In this document: piece after piece, positions 22,916-33,666 of the stretch | How the letters are laid out: each line of letters starts with the position of its first letter | Position numbering within the stretch: the stretch's first letter is position 1 | Assembly (NCBI GenBank): GCA_963971535.1 | Contig: OZ020589.1 | Coordinates: 93,561,182 to 93,625,181, forward strand | Length of the DNA stretch: 64,000 bases | Reading direction: 5' to 3' | DNA from: Notolepis coatsorum | Lineage: Eukaryota > Chordata > Actinopteri > Aulopiformes > Paralepididae | The notes under the pieces: generated by a model | The model's input: the letters and a program-made list of their open reading frames with translations, nothing else | What the model was told of the DNA's origin: nothing | Databases searched by the model: none | Position numbers and translations under genes: made by a program

Positions 22916-23379
22916 AGGCCTTTAGCATTCCTGGTGTTACAACCAAGCCTATATGACTTGCCCTAAGGCCTCAACAGTCACAGGAATATGGCTCGTTTCC
23001 CAGTAGGCCTTGGTTGTAAAATGGTGGACAACAAGAAGTCGGACACGCTTTTACCAAAAATAACTATTTATTTAACAACTATTTCCTAAAGGACAAAAGT
23101 GGAGAGCCTGGTGCACCAGCCTCCTTGGTTCAGGATACAATAATAGTAAATAACAGTGGGCAAAAAGCAAAATGGTGAGAGCACAGGTGAGAGAGCACTG
23201 CAGTGATGAGCTCCTGGTTTGTTCATATAGGGCGTGGAGCCTCGTCACCACACCTGTGTCCAATTACACAGAACAAATGTAAATTACAAGAAAAAACAGT
23301 GTCAATCACAACTCACCACTTAGGCATAAAAAAATATATTGTTTGTTTCCTGTTGGTTGTCAGTTAAGGCCATGGGTAG
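22916..23379. other. no gene seen
   Basis: Sequence beginning TGTTACAACCAAGCC near 22936 has the look of retroelement LTR DNA, but I found no partner copy. No coding signal. Confidence 0.4.
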
Positions 23380-23561
23380 GTAGGAAATTTATTTTGTATT
23401 TTATTTTTTTATTATTTTTTAAACAAACATATAAACAAACATGACAACACACGATAAGATATACAAGCATTATTAACAGTGCACATCCAATGAAATCACC
23501 ATATAGTTAAATGTCTTATACAGGATATACCCCCAATACCTGCTATCTAATACCCTACACA

Positions 23562-24839
23562 CAGGGACCGAAACTAAAGCCCGCCGCCCGCCAGGGGCGG
23601 TCTGTTTTTACCTTTGGCGCATGACACTTAGAGGGCTGCCCGCCGTGTGGCGTGTAGACGTGTAGTTCATAAGCAGGCCCCTAAAAATATTTGTATGCGA
23701 ACGGTAAAAATCAATTACGCGCACGCTGTGCGAATACAGATTTTTTTTCCTCCGCTGCGAGATCGTTAAAAAACTACAAGTCCCACATTGCACTCAAGCC
23801 AACGGTCCAATCACAGTAGAGTGAAGTGACTGGTTTCATGGGAAATAAAGCAAATGACCAATCGGAAGCTCTCATTTTTCTTGTTTACTTCCTGAAACTC
23901 TGCGATCAGGGCTCTCGTTTTCCGAGACACCAACTTATTATAGTCTCTCTTACCAATAGCAATAGATTTTAGAACACCTAGATTTATCGATAGCAATAGT
24001 AATATAACGTTAATGCAACAAAACGAATGCCTTGCTTTGTTAATCATAACGTTGATGCAGTAGCGTATGTCGGTATGTTGGCTGTAACGGACATGACAAT
24101 AACATAACGTGTACACATTAAAATTGCGATAATCTATTCTAACATTTTCAAATCGATGCAGTTGAATTCCCCCCTTAGGATCGATGCATTGTTACACCCC
24201 TACACCAAAGTCACTGGCCCACTGTGTATCTGTGTGTATAATAACTTGGCTAGCGTTATCAACAGCAGAGGTGGGCAATGGGTCCAGCTGCAGCGCCGGA
24301 GTGCAAGCGATGTGATGTAATTGGCAGACTCGACTGTCAATCAATGGTCTACCTGACACGCAAACTCAAACAATGTTTCTGTACTGGAGGTGTGATTGAT
24401 TGATTGATTGAAAACTTTATTAACAGATTGCAGAATGGGTACAATACAGTACAGCTCAATACACACAATTGTTAAGGGGATGCAGACCAGAGAAAGACTT
24501 TCGTCTTGTTTACATCAGGGTCCCCCATTTCAATTAATCAGGAAAGTGTACAGTAGGAAAGTGTACAGTATTTCAATAGGCAACCCTGAAAGGATTATTT
24601 TTCTAGAAGAGCAACACAGCCAAAACAGACAGTGGAGCTGTTTGCATTTTGACTTATTGCGTGGTGGCGATGTCTCGCAGATAATACAACTACAAGTATG
24701 ATTATATAATATATATCTTATTTAAAAAAAATTGTATATATAAAATATATATTGGCAGGTAAGAAATATGCTTGGCGGGTAGACTCTTCCCATCTACCCG
24801 CCACTGGCCGGTGAGTCAAAAAGTTAATTTCGCTCCCTG
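23562..24839. mobile_element. hAT element, 1278 bp
   Basis: Starts CAGGGACCGAAACTAAAG and ends AAGTTAATTTCGCTCCCTG, with CCTACACA on both sides (23554-23561 and 24840-24847). Much of its interior (23677-24390, 24560-24625) parallels the larger hAT at 8699-19346 although the terminal repeats differ. It carries a retroelement tail at about 24396-24560. Non-coding. Confidence 0.94.
24396..24560 (-). mobile_element. retroelement tail with (TTGA)n end
   Basis: TGATTGATTGATTGAAAACT followed by a TTATTAACAGATTGCAGAATGG block and GGGGATGCAGACCAGAG. The same block is in both DIRS copies (about 45575-45706, 48719-48850, 60602-60725) and in part at 30157-30210. The relative at 16830 lacks it, so it is an insertion. 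Tail repeat on the minus strand is (TCAA)n, suggesting a minus-strand SINE or LINE end. Confidence 0.7.
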
Positions 24840-25140
24840 CCTACACACATATGCTCTAGCTTGTACCCCCCCCTCCCGGACCCCCCATTGGATAATCCAT
24901 CCATTATCCCTCGCTCCTAACCAGACACTACCATTATATGCTAGCTTTTATTTTCTCCACCACTTCTAACCACATTGTCATTTTGGATTCATTGAGAACC
25001 AAAATTCTTGCTGTAGATATTTCTTGATAAATCACATCGAGATATGTAATAATCCAGACCTTTCGGCACATTTTTTCCGGTTGGAACCATCGTGATGCTA
25101 TCAGCTTTTTAGCCACTGTGATACCCGATAAAACCAATCT

Positions 25141-26214
25141 CTTTAGCTGTGGATGTACTGCATTTATGTAATGTAATGAATTTATTTAATTAAATTTTTT
25201 ATTTTATTCTTTCCCACAGTGACTATGGATAGGGAATTTCTTTATTTAATTAAAATGTTCATAACAACATGGATGCATGTACTCTGCCAGCATGTTTAAT
25301 ATCCATAATACTAAAGGTTTGACTAAGATTTATTATGAAACTTTATTGTAAAAAAGGAAAAAAATGTTTTAACTCATAAGTCATAATATATATTTTTTAA
25401 CTCATTTTTTTTTTTTTTTAAATTGGGTCGCACCTAAATTGGCAGGGTCAGTCGGCAACCGGAAACAAACCATTTTTTCTTTTAGGCCTTAGTGACACCA
25501 CACTCAAACCACAATGTGAATGTCTCACCAAAAGACAGTAAGTATACCCTCCACCATGTGAAAGTACACATGACACCTGGTAAGCCTGATTTATCTATCT
25601 TTCTCCGCCATTCATCCGTTTCTCTGTCCTAGATACGCTGCTTCTGTCAGTGAGAGGGGCATCCTACCACTTCCCTAGACATTGTATTGGCTTTTCCTCA
25701 ATTGATGGTATAACCTCCCCCTGGACTTAGAGCTGGAACTTGCTGGTCACTTTCCCATTTCTGATCATCACCATGCTTCTTGACTTCCTTGGCTTGAACT
25801 TCATTCTTGTCCGTGTTGCCACGTTGTCACGTGCCTTCAGGACCTTGCTTGTACATGGGATGTAATTGTATTGGTTAGGTCATCCATAAAGCCTCTTTAT
25901 TGGAGGCTGAACATTGCATACAGTATAGTATGTAGCATGGCGAATTCAGAAGCAGCAATGGGGACACTAATCGGGGACAAATTAGTCCTGGGGCGCCAGG
26001 TGAATAATTATACCTGATACAGACCCCAAAGACTGGTGTTGAGAGCCTAAAGCAGAATGAGAAGCATGTCTGAAACTGATGGACAAACAGGTTTAGACCG
26101 AGCAGATTGTCTGGTCTAAGTTATTAAGCTAGCACTGCAGCAAGATTAAATGCAACTTCCTTCCAGAAGAAAATGTTATGATCAGTTGTTTGTAAAGTGA
26201 CACTTTTTAGTAGC
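25141..26214. other. no gene seen, intron-like DNA
   Basis: A mostly AT-rich then balanced region without long frames. It may be intron or intergenic DNA upstream of the zinc-finger exon at 28082; no exon could be supported. Confidence 0.45.
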
Positions 26215-26217
26215 TAA

Positions 26218-27709
26218 TGGCGCTTTTCCACTGCATAGTACCTACTCGACTCTACTCTACTCTACTCTACTCGCTTTAGGTACCTGGTACCATGTTGCTT
26301 TTCCACTGCAGGTACTAAAATAAAGTACTCAGTTTGTCTCCGTGTGGGGAGGCGGGGCTGCTGGTGATCAGCATGAGAGCTCACCGAGTGAATTCACAGT
26401 CAGTTGATCCTCAATAGGAAACCAACCTAGATTTACCCTGAAGGACTGGTTCTGGCCGAACTGTTCGTTATACAAGTATCACAGAGACATTTCAATGTAC
26501 TCACAGTTGTACGAGGGTTTCGGACAGAGATACGGGATGGTTTGAAAGCTCGGCGTTGCTAATAAACATTTTAAATATTTTTTATAAACTGCTCAAAACG
26601 GCATTATTTCCGGCGTTGGGTGCATGATGCGCATGCGCTGTGATCACACCAGGCAGCCAACGCCGGAAATAATGCAGTGTTGAGCAGTTTATAAAAAATA
26701 TTTAAAATGTTTATTAGCAACGCCGAGCTTTCAAACCATCCCGTATCTCTGTCCGAAACCCTCGTGCAACTGTGAGTACCTTTGAAATGTCTCTGTGATA
26801 CTTGTATAACGAACGGTTCGGCCAGAACCAGTCCTTCATGGTAAATCTAGGTTGGTTTCCTATTAAGGAGCAAGTGACTGGATTCACTCGGTGCATCACA
26901 GTCACGAAAGGGGCTATGAGCTTGGCAAGCCAGAGTAAAACACAGTTTTCAATCAATCAATAACAACATTAACGAGACTCTCGTTGTGTCTATTCTGCTA
27001 ACGCTAACGTTACCCCTCATTGTGTCTATTCTACAACGCGTTAACGTCAGCTAGGCTGTCTATATATGCTAACGTTAACGTTAGCATTAGGCTAACAACA
27101 ACGCTGTAACGTTACCAGTCGCGTCTATTTGCTAACGTTAGCATTAGGTAATAACCGGTTTAAAATGGATGGTGATTACCTCACGTTGTGTCTATTCTAC
27201 TAGCATTAACGTTACTCATACAAACAATCAATAGCGAGTTATATTGAACCCGCTATGTACGATAGCCATGCTAAAACGCTAGCACATTAGAACATTCCTT
27301 CCACCGTTGTGGAGCTTAAGCCTTAACAAGTCAGCGATCTTTTTGCGAGACTAAACTCTCCGCTCGGTGGCAAATTGTGTTGATGTCGGTTTTGTTTAAT
27401 CAATAAATGAGGCAGAATACACAGTGACTGTATCGTTTGTTTATTGAACTTGTGCCTGCTGCAACCATAATGAAATCCTATGCGAGACATTAAAGATGGC
27501 GGCGCCGGCTTTCTGTTTTGCGTCTCTCTTCTGACCAATCAGTGGTCTGCAGTGTTTCACGTGACTTTTATAGTACCAGTTCTACCCGCTTGGCTCGCGC
27601 TTGGAACCAGACTCGAGCAGGGACTAAAAAAGTACCGAAAAAGTACTTTGGTAATGGAAAACCGAAAATACAGAGTAGAGTATAGGTACCATGCAGTGGA
27701 AAAGCGCCA
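26218..27709. mobile_element. PIF/Harbinger-like element, 1492 bp
   Basis: Starts TGGCGCTTTTCCACTGCATA and ends TGCAGTGGAAAAGCGCCA, near-perfect inverted repeats. TAA flanks both sides (26215-26217 and 27710-27712), the 3-bp target typical of PIF/Harbinger. There is no transposase. Most of the left half is a long hairpin; the right half has GCTAACGTTAGC-type repeats. Confidence 0.85.
26375..26900. repeat. long inverted repeat, arms about 230 bp
   Basis: The left arm (about 26375-26621) and right arm (about 26657-26900) are reverse complements with few differences. For example, GCATTATTTCCGGCGTTGG at 26603-26621 pairs with CCAACGCCGGAAATAATGC at 26657-26675. The loop is about 35 bases. Small differences between arms show it has been present for some time. 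Confidence 0.92.
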
Positions 27710-27712
27710 TAA

Positions 27713-28081
27713 TAATACTCTGGTGTTAATAGACTTAGAGCATGAAGCAGCATATCTGTGGGAGAAAGATACCAACATTCTGCCTATGATGCTGTTCTTC
27801 ATACTGGATACAACTAATACAAAATCAATGGTGCCACCGACCAGTCTGTCCAATCCCTGAAATACATGCTGAAACCTACTCCACAGTGAACCCAAAGTAG
27901 GCATGATTGTTTATTTCAGGGCTTGTACATGACTGGAGCGCGGTCACATTGACTAGTTTACATTAGTTTGGTTGGTAACTAGCCAGTGCTGCAGGTATCC
28001 AATATGAAGATCAGCATGGATTGTGCTGAGAAAAGGACTAGGGGTCATTTTAATTAATACATGTTTTGTTCCTCCCTCTAG
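27713..28081. promoter_or_regulatory. intron end with splice acceptor
   Basis: No ORF of note. The last bases, TTTTGTTCCTCCCTCTAG, form a pyrimidine tract plus AG at 28080-28081, a credible 3' splice site leading into the zinc-finger exon. An AATTAATACAT string near 28050 could be the branch region. Confidence 0.65.
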
Positions 28082-29139
28082 ACTTCCTCCCTACGCAGCT
28101 GCCTGAGTGTGAAGAGGAGGGCCGCCCTGAGCAGCAGGAGAGGAGCCCCTTTAAGTCTCCTCCAGTCTCATTCACGGTCCCCAAGAGGAGTCTCCATCAA
28201 GGTCTGGAGCAGCCTGATATCATAGAGCTCACATTATGTCCTGACTCTATGAAATGTGAAAACAACGGTGAGAATAATCTGTCCTCACAACTCAGCCAAA
28301 CCCAGGATCCAGAACCCCTACAGATTAAAGAGGAACAGGAGGAACTATTTCAAGATCTAGAGGAGGAGGAGGAGGAGGAGGAGGAGGAGGAGGAGGATGG
28401 CTCCAGGATCACAGCACTCCAAGATAATACTCTGCCCTGCCAGTCTCTTCAAACCCAGAGGGAGAAAAGCAGAGAGGCGTACTGTTTACCCAGAACCTCA
28501 ACTGAACAGATGAAAACAGAACCTTATGGAGAGGACTGTGGAGTATCTGAACCTTATGGAGAGGACTGTGGAGTATCAGAACCTTATGGAGAGGACCGTG
28601 GAGTATCAGAACCGGCCAGTAACTTCTATCTAGCTGGTGATTCAGAACCAACTACAGATGGCCAGCTCCTCTACTCTGACTATTCTGGAACTGAGACTGA
28701 TGGAAATGATGAATGGGAGGAGAGTGGGGAACCTCAGTCGGGTTTAAATACACATGGATCAAAGAAGACACAGATCAGGACGGGGGTCTATGAGACGGGA
28801 GAGATTAAGAGACCCATGAGGAATCATTCTGGAGAGAAACCTGATGTAATATTAAAACTAGGAGTATCCAAGGACCGGTGTTGTCCGATTTGTAGAAAAT
28901 GGTTCACTCAGAAGGGAAATCTGGAGAAACACATGAGAACTCATACAGGAGAAAAACCATATAATTGTTTAGTTTGTGGAAAAGGGTTCAGTGAGAAAGG
29001 TAATCTGAAGAAACATTTGAGATTGCATACCGGAGAGAAACCATTTAGTTGTTCAGTTTGTGGGAAAGGGTACAGTGAGAAATGGTTACTGAAAAGACAC
29101 ATGAGAAGTCATACTGGAGATTCATACACTGATCAATAA
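28082..29139 (+). CDS. C2H2 zinc-finger protein, last exon
   Basis: Terminal coding exon of a probable nuclear DNA-binding protein. It opens just after a splice acceptor, in phase with a codon whose first base must come from an upstream exon that I could not find; there is no suitable ATG at its start. Over about 352 codons it has a Glu-rich acidic run (12 or more Glu, from a GAG repeat at about 28361-28394), three 10-residue repeats [10 protein letters not shown] (28519-28608), and three C2H2 fingers at the end: [21 protein letters not shown]-type, [17 protein letters not shown]-type, and [17 protein letters not shown]-type, joined by TGEKP linkers. Fish members of this family often have more fingers; here the frame stops soon after the third. 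Fingers with TGEKP linkers bind DNA, but the target is unknown. Confidence 0.85.
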
Positions 29140-29164
29140 AGGAATATCTTATCTCATCTCTTGA

Positions 29165-29385
29165 CTTAGAGTAACAACACGCACACACACACCAACAACA
29201 ACAACGTCAAAACACACACAAACCAACAACATCAAAACACACACACACAAACCAACATCAAAACACACACACACACACACCAACAACATAAAAACACATA
29301 CACACACACCAACAACAACATAAAACACACACACACACGAAAACATCAAAACACACATACACACACACACACCGACGACATCAAT
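29165..29385. repeat. (CA)n-rich cryptic tandem repeat
   Basis: Runs of (CA)n alternate with CCAACAACA(ACA)TCAAAA blocks, about six times. Lies in the presumed 3' untranslated region of the zinc-finger exon. The minus-strand frame here is a repeat artefact. Confidence 0.9.
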
Positions 29386-29572
29386 ATAGTCTTTCACAAA
29401 GACATTCAATGCGAGTGTTAATTGTTTTCTAACATTTTCTTGATTTCATGAACTGTGTAATCTCATTATCACTTGGTGCTTGATTATTTTACATGTGCTA
29501 TTTCTATTTTCTTTTCATTATTATTTAACGCTTTGGCAATATTGTCTAAATAATTTCTATTACATTCATGCC

Positions 29573-29578
29573 AATAAA
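29573..29578 (+). promoter_or_regulatory. possible polyadenylation signal AATAAA
   Basis: Canonical AATAAA about 435 bases after the zinc-finger stop codon, just before the hAT insertion at 29592. It could end the transcript. Other AATAAA strings lie beyond the hAT near 31923-31930. Confidence 0.4.
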
Positions 29579-29664
29579 GCATATTGAGAAGTAGGGCTGC
29601 AACTAATGACTATTTTGGTAGTCGACTAATCTGTCGATTATTTTTTCGATTAGTCGACTAATAG

Positions 29665-29904
<240 letters not shown>

Positions 29905-30437
29905 TAAGCTAAGAAGTCTTCAGCTAGCTGGACCAGGGCCCTATTCCCCGTACCTGGTTCAACTAAGTCGATCAAGAGTCCCATTATCCAGATTCAATTA
30001 ACCCGATGTTTGAAGCCGGGATTTTCCTGTTCCTCGAAGGTGGATTCAGTCTCGTTAACTCGAACCAGACTTGAGACCCAGGATAAGTGCGCACGGCCGC
30101 TTCAGTTGAAAAGCCAGCAAGTATCGATAGCAGAGATCCTGATTTTCTAACGGCATTGATTGATTAATTGATTTAAAACTTTATTAACAGATTGCAGTAC
30201 GGCTCAATAGCCTCGCCGACGAGTTAAATGCATAATCTATAGGCTAATTTTAAGTCCCTCATTACCCCAATCAATCAGATTATATTTCTTTAAACTTGCC
30301 TGCTGGCAGTAGGTTTATGGAATGGATAATCAAATGAGATCTTGCTAGCGAAAATAATTAGTTCAACTGTTTCAGAATAAGGATACGGCTCTCTTACCCA
30401 TTGATTGATGTATGGTGGATGTTTTACTTATCTGCAC

Positions 30438-30503
30438 TGTGGTGTGACGGTTGGTCGTTTTGACTTTCACGCAGACGGCCCGGGTTCGAATCCCACTTCT
30501 TCT
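30438..30503 (+). pseudogene. tRNA-like sequence, Glu(TTC)-like
   Basis: Contains the B-box GGGTTCGAATCCC and an anticodon-loop-like CTTTCAC with TTC at positions 34-36, preceded by an A-box-like GACGGTTGGT. The block ACGGCCCGGGTTCGAA strongly resembles glutamate tRNA. The acceptor stem does not pair well, so it is probably a tRNA pseudogene or part of a SINE. Confidence 0.5.
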
Positions 30504-30674
30504 AGTCTTTTTCTTCTTTTTGCAATGTAGGAATAATTCAATTTGGTGCACGTTGAGAGCTATATAAAGAATGACATCCTCAATGCATGTAGATTTATAA
30601 TATTTTAACTTAAAACTAGGCTACTTTTGCGTATAATCATTAATATTATATTCCAAAAAAATTATATTGGAAAT

Positions 30675-30745
30675 GCGGGGTCTCGAACTCGGGTCGCCCG
30701 CTTGCCAGGAGCGAACACTGGCCGTTGCACCACTGTGCCAGATGG
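30675..30745 (-). pseudogene. tRNA-like sequence, minus strand
   Basis: On the minus strand it shows an A-box-like TGGTGCAACGGCCAGTG, a good five-pair anticodon stem (TCGCT with AGCGG) round CCTGGCA, and a B-box-like GAGTTCGAGACCC. The apparent anticodon is TGG, though position 33 is C rather than the usual T. Acceptor pairing is poor, so it is called a relic. Confidence 0.45.
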
Positions 30746-31685
30746 GATATATCCATTGTGTATCCATCAATGCACAAGAGACCCGTGTTTCGAATATTTT
30801 TCTTTTGAATGAAGTTTTATCTCTTTATTCTCAAATGCATTAATGTGACGTCAACGGCTCATTCAATTTCTCAAATCCGTCAAACAGCGCATCTCATCAG
30901 ACATTTTAATCCCAGTTACAATATCACACAAAAACCACAATCCACGCATAGACACTTCAATTTTATGCTTGAATGAAACACAATCCGGGCGCTTCGTTAA
31001 GCAAATCTACAGCGGAGAATATATGAAACTAATCAGAGCCAAACGGCCGATAGGTTTCATTCATTAAAAATATCCCCGCGGGATTCACATTTGCAATGCG
31101 CCGTTATTAAAATAACCACATGCAGCATGTATCGTGACTCCGAGCGCCGTATATGACGTGCATTATTTTATTTAGGTCAAAGTAAATCTATAGGCTCTAT
31201 GATTTATTATCAGCATTTAGTTCTATTATTATACATTTCAAAAGCCCCCTCTAGGAAAACGAAGCACAAAAACATAATTCAGAATGGTATAATGGTTCTA
31301 GACTGTGAGAAATATTTCAGGGAGCGAGCTGGCATTTCTTTGCGGGGGCGTGGCCATGGTTCATCCAGCTAACTGAACTAAACCCTGCTCCCGACCAGGC
31401 TCAAACTTTTTGATCTGTTGTCATGGTGATTTAGACAATCGAGCGTCGGGGAACAGAAAGGTCCGGCTTAAGTCAGGCTATGCTGGAGATTATCCGGCTA
31501 ACTCAGTTAGCCAGGTACGGGGAACGGGGCCCAGAGCTGAGAAGCCACTTTCACAAAGATAGGTAGTGCAAAAAAATAAAAATTATAATAATTTTTTTTT
31601 AATGACTAATCAACGCAACAATTCCTCGTCGAAGATTTTTTATAATCGACATCGTCGATTATGTCGACTAATCGTTGCAGCCCTA

Positions 31686-31790
31686 TTGAGAAGTCATACT
31701 GTGTAGAGAAACCATTTAGTCTTTCAGTTTGTGGAAAAGCTTTCAGTCAGAAGGTCCATGTGAAATACACACGTTAACTAATACGAGTGA
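31686..31790 (+). pseudogene. broken C2H2 finger relic
   Basis: The sequence reads like a further finger of the same kind as at 28082-29139: a TTGAGAAGTCATACTG linker start, AGAAACCATTTAGT for the KPFS linker, then a GTTTGTGGAAAAGCTTTCAG finger core. Frameshifts and the replacement of the first Cys break it. It may be a decayed tail of the exon or of a neighbouring zinc-finger gene. Confidence 0.65.
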
Positions 31791-32335
31791 GATCCAACAT
31801 TGAGTGGACAGGACATCTAAAGTAACGCCAGATTCAACTTGAAACTCATGTAACTAATGTAAACAAAGGTGCAGATGAGGGTCTGCATGCTGTTAGAATA
31901 TATGTTACAATGAATATAAGCAATAAAATAAATTTAATAATCTTATCTTTGAAAATGTATGATCACTAAATAAAATCTTATCTCCATTTTAGTGCTTATT
32001 ATTTTGCAGCTTGGCCAACAAGTGAGGACTATTAAGAGTAGAAGTTAAAGGGATTGTTCTAATTTGTGGAACCCTAGTACTGTTTGCTACTTAACCAATG
32101 ATGGTGTTGATCAGTAGAGTCCTTTTCTCTGTTGTCGTGGAGTCACTAAATAAGTCCCCAGTGTTCGAGTCCAAGTCAAGTCATCAAGGTTGAGTCCACT
32201 CCACTCTGGCAGTCAAAGAGCTGACATACAAATAAAAAAGGTCTACATTAAACATAAATGACACAGTGGTCACCATTTCAAATGGAGTGCATAGACATAA
32301 GACATTAGTATAGTAGGAGGAGTGCATGGTAGTAT
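31791..32335. other. no gene, possible 3' untranslated DNA
   Basis: AT-rich DNA with AATAAA-like strings near 31923 and 31970. No frame or repeat recognised. Confidence 0.45.
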
Positions 32336-32516
32336 AGGACAATGAGAAGGTTAGTGTTTTATTTTTTATTTCAGATATTGATTGAAGAAGTGTGTTTCTA
32401 GTCGACAGCGAAAGATTGGTCGGGATTCGGCTGTCCCTAACTGGTGGGAAGTTCATTCCACCATTGTGGAGCGAGGACCGAGAATAGGCGGCTTCTCTTT
32501 GAACCCTCCCTGTATG
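32336..32516 (-). mobile_element. L2-type LINE 3' fragment
   Basis: Closely resembles 63228-63390 at the right edge of the window, sharing TTCAGATATTG-, GTCGACAGCGAAAGATTGG- and GGGATTCGGCTGTCC-type blocks. It is therefore the end of the same LINE family on the minus strand, covering the last codons. Heavily truncated. Confidence 0.75.
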
Positions 32517-32574
32517 TGTGTGTTATGAATCCAGAAGAGGAGTCTTCACAGTAACATTGTACATTTTAATGGAA

Positions 32575-32965
32575 ACACTGTGTTACATTTATCATCTCCT
32601 AGTATTTCAGTTGACTCCTCCAGGTCCCAAGTACCAGGCTCTGCACCATGGGGGACCCGTACCCTCAGATCTGCAGGTAGCCTGCTCCTCCAGGTCCCCA
32701 GTACCAGGCTCTGCACCATGTGGGACCGAGCCTTCTGCTCGGCTGCACCACACCTGTGGAACAGCCTCCCCATCCAGCTGAGGGCACCACAGAGCTTGGA
32801 CTCTTTTAAAGCAGGCTAGCTATTTCTTGTGATAAAATGTTTTTCTTGTGTTGTTTACTTTTCTGTTTATACTATGTTTTTAACTATGTTTTAACCCTGT
32901 ATCACTTTGGGATCCTAGTGAACGAAAGGTACACTACAAATACAATTTATTATTATTATTATTAT
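32575..32965 (+). mobile_element. LINE 3' end, plus strand
   Basis: Plus-strand C-terminus with repeated TRLCTMWDRAFCSAAPHLWN-like words and LPIQLRAPQSLDSFK, then a stop, a 3' untranslated part and a (TTA)n tail at about 32945-32965. The CTMG/CTMW block appears twice, so there may be a local duplication. Family is L2/CR1-like. Confidence 0.7.
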
Positions 32966-33666
32966 CAGACCAGGGTCAATTGGTCTCATTCCCGAACGGA
33001 TTTACGTCAACAAATTTCCTCTCAGGCAGATTTCTGCCCATTTAAGACATATTAGCGCTAGTAGCGCGATTCCCCAAATTTTCCTGAGATCGGATTTGGC
33101 CGTGGCTGAGAGCAGTGGCGTCCTTTCACTAAAAGGCAAGGTATGGCGAGGAGGGGGGCGGGGGGGTGGGTGGATTTTTTTTTGTCAAATCAGTTGTGCA
33201 ATAGTCACTTTTGGTGAGTTGTTTCTATACAATTCAGTTATATGACATTTAGGTATGACACAGGAGGACTACACAAGCATTTTTAGTATAGAAATGTGTC
33301 AACAGACTAAAGTAGGGGACCACAATATTTTGCATACGAATTATGCAGAATGTAATATCATAACTGTCTATTACTTTTCTTGCAATTGAGCCAATTTTCC
33401 TTAGGTACGGTTTTGAGGTGTGTGTTCAACAGAATGTAGTATCAAAAACACATTCACAAAAAGTATGGGTTACTGAATGCTGAACTGCACTATTATAATC
33501 ACTAAGCCAGACCTTACCTGTGTCCCTGTATCACTTGTCTCTGCTGCCCTTTGATAAAAAAAATGTCCCTATGTCCATTTTCCTTTTTTTTGGGCATATT
33601 TCAGTTAGTCACAGCAAAAGTCACCTAGTAAAAGTGAGATAATTGACTATATCAAAACATGCTAGG

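Larger units (their letters stand above)
23380..25140 (-). mobile_element. L1/Tx1-type LINE 3' part, split by hAT
   Basis: The minus-strand frame 24934-25137 resembles the C-terminal end of an L1/Tx1-type ORF2, with GITVAKKLIASRW and YQEISTARI. The presumed 3' untranslated part runs left to about 23380, ending in an AT-rich tail. It is interrupted by the hAT at 23562-24839, whose flanks join cleanly. Strongly 5' truncated. Confidence 0.55.
29937..31530. mobile_element. TIR element with tRNA-like pair
   Basis: Starts GGCCCTATTCCCCGTACCTG and ends CAGGTACGGGGAACGGGGC, inverted repeats. CCAG lies on both sides (29933-29936 and 31531-31534); removing the insert restores the host palindrome (GGACCAGAGCTG), which supports the borders. 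Superfamily uncertain. It holds a retroelement-tail fragment near 30157-30210 and two tRNA-like sequences in opposite orientation. Confidence 0.7.

Noticed and set aside
28066-28081. Translation start of the zinc-finger protein at 28066
   Set aside because: The codon is TTG within a pyrimidine tract that forms a splice acceptor; the start must be in an upstream exon.
29149-29409. 86-codon Val/Cys-rich ORF
   Set aside because: Artefact of the CA-rich repeat.
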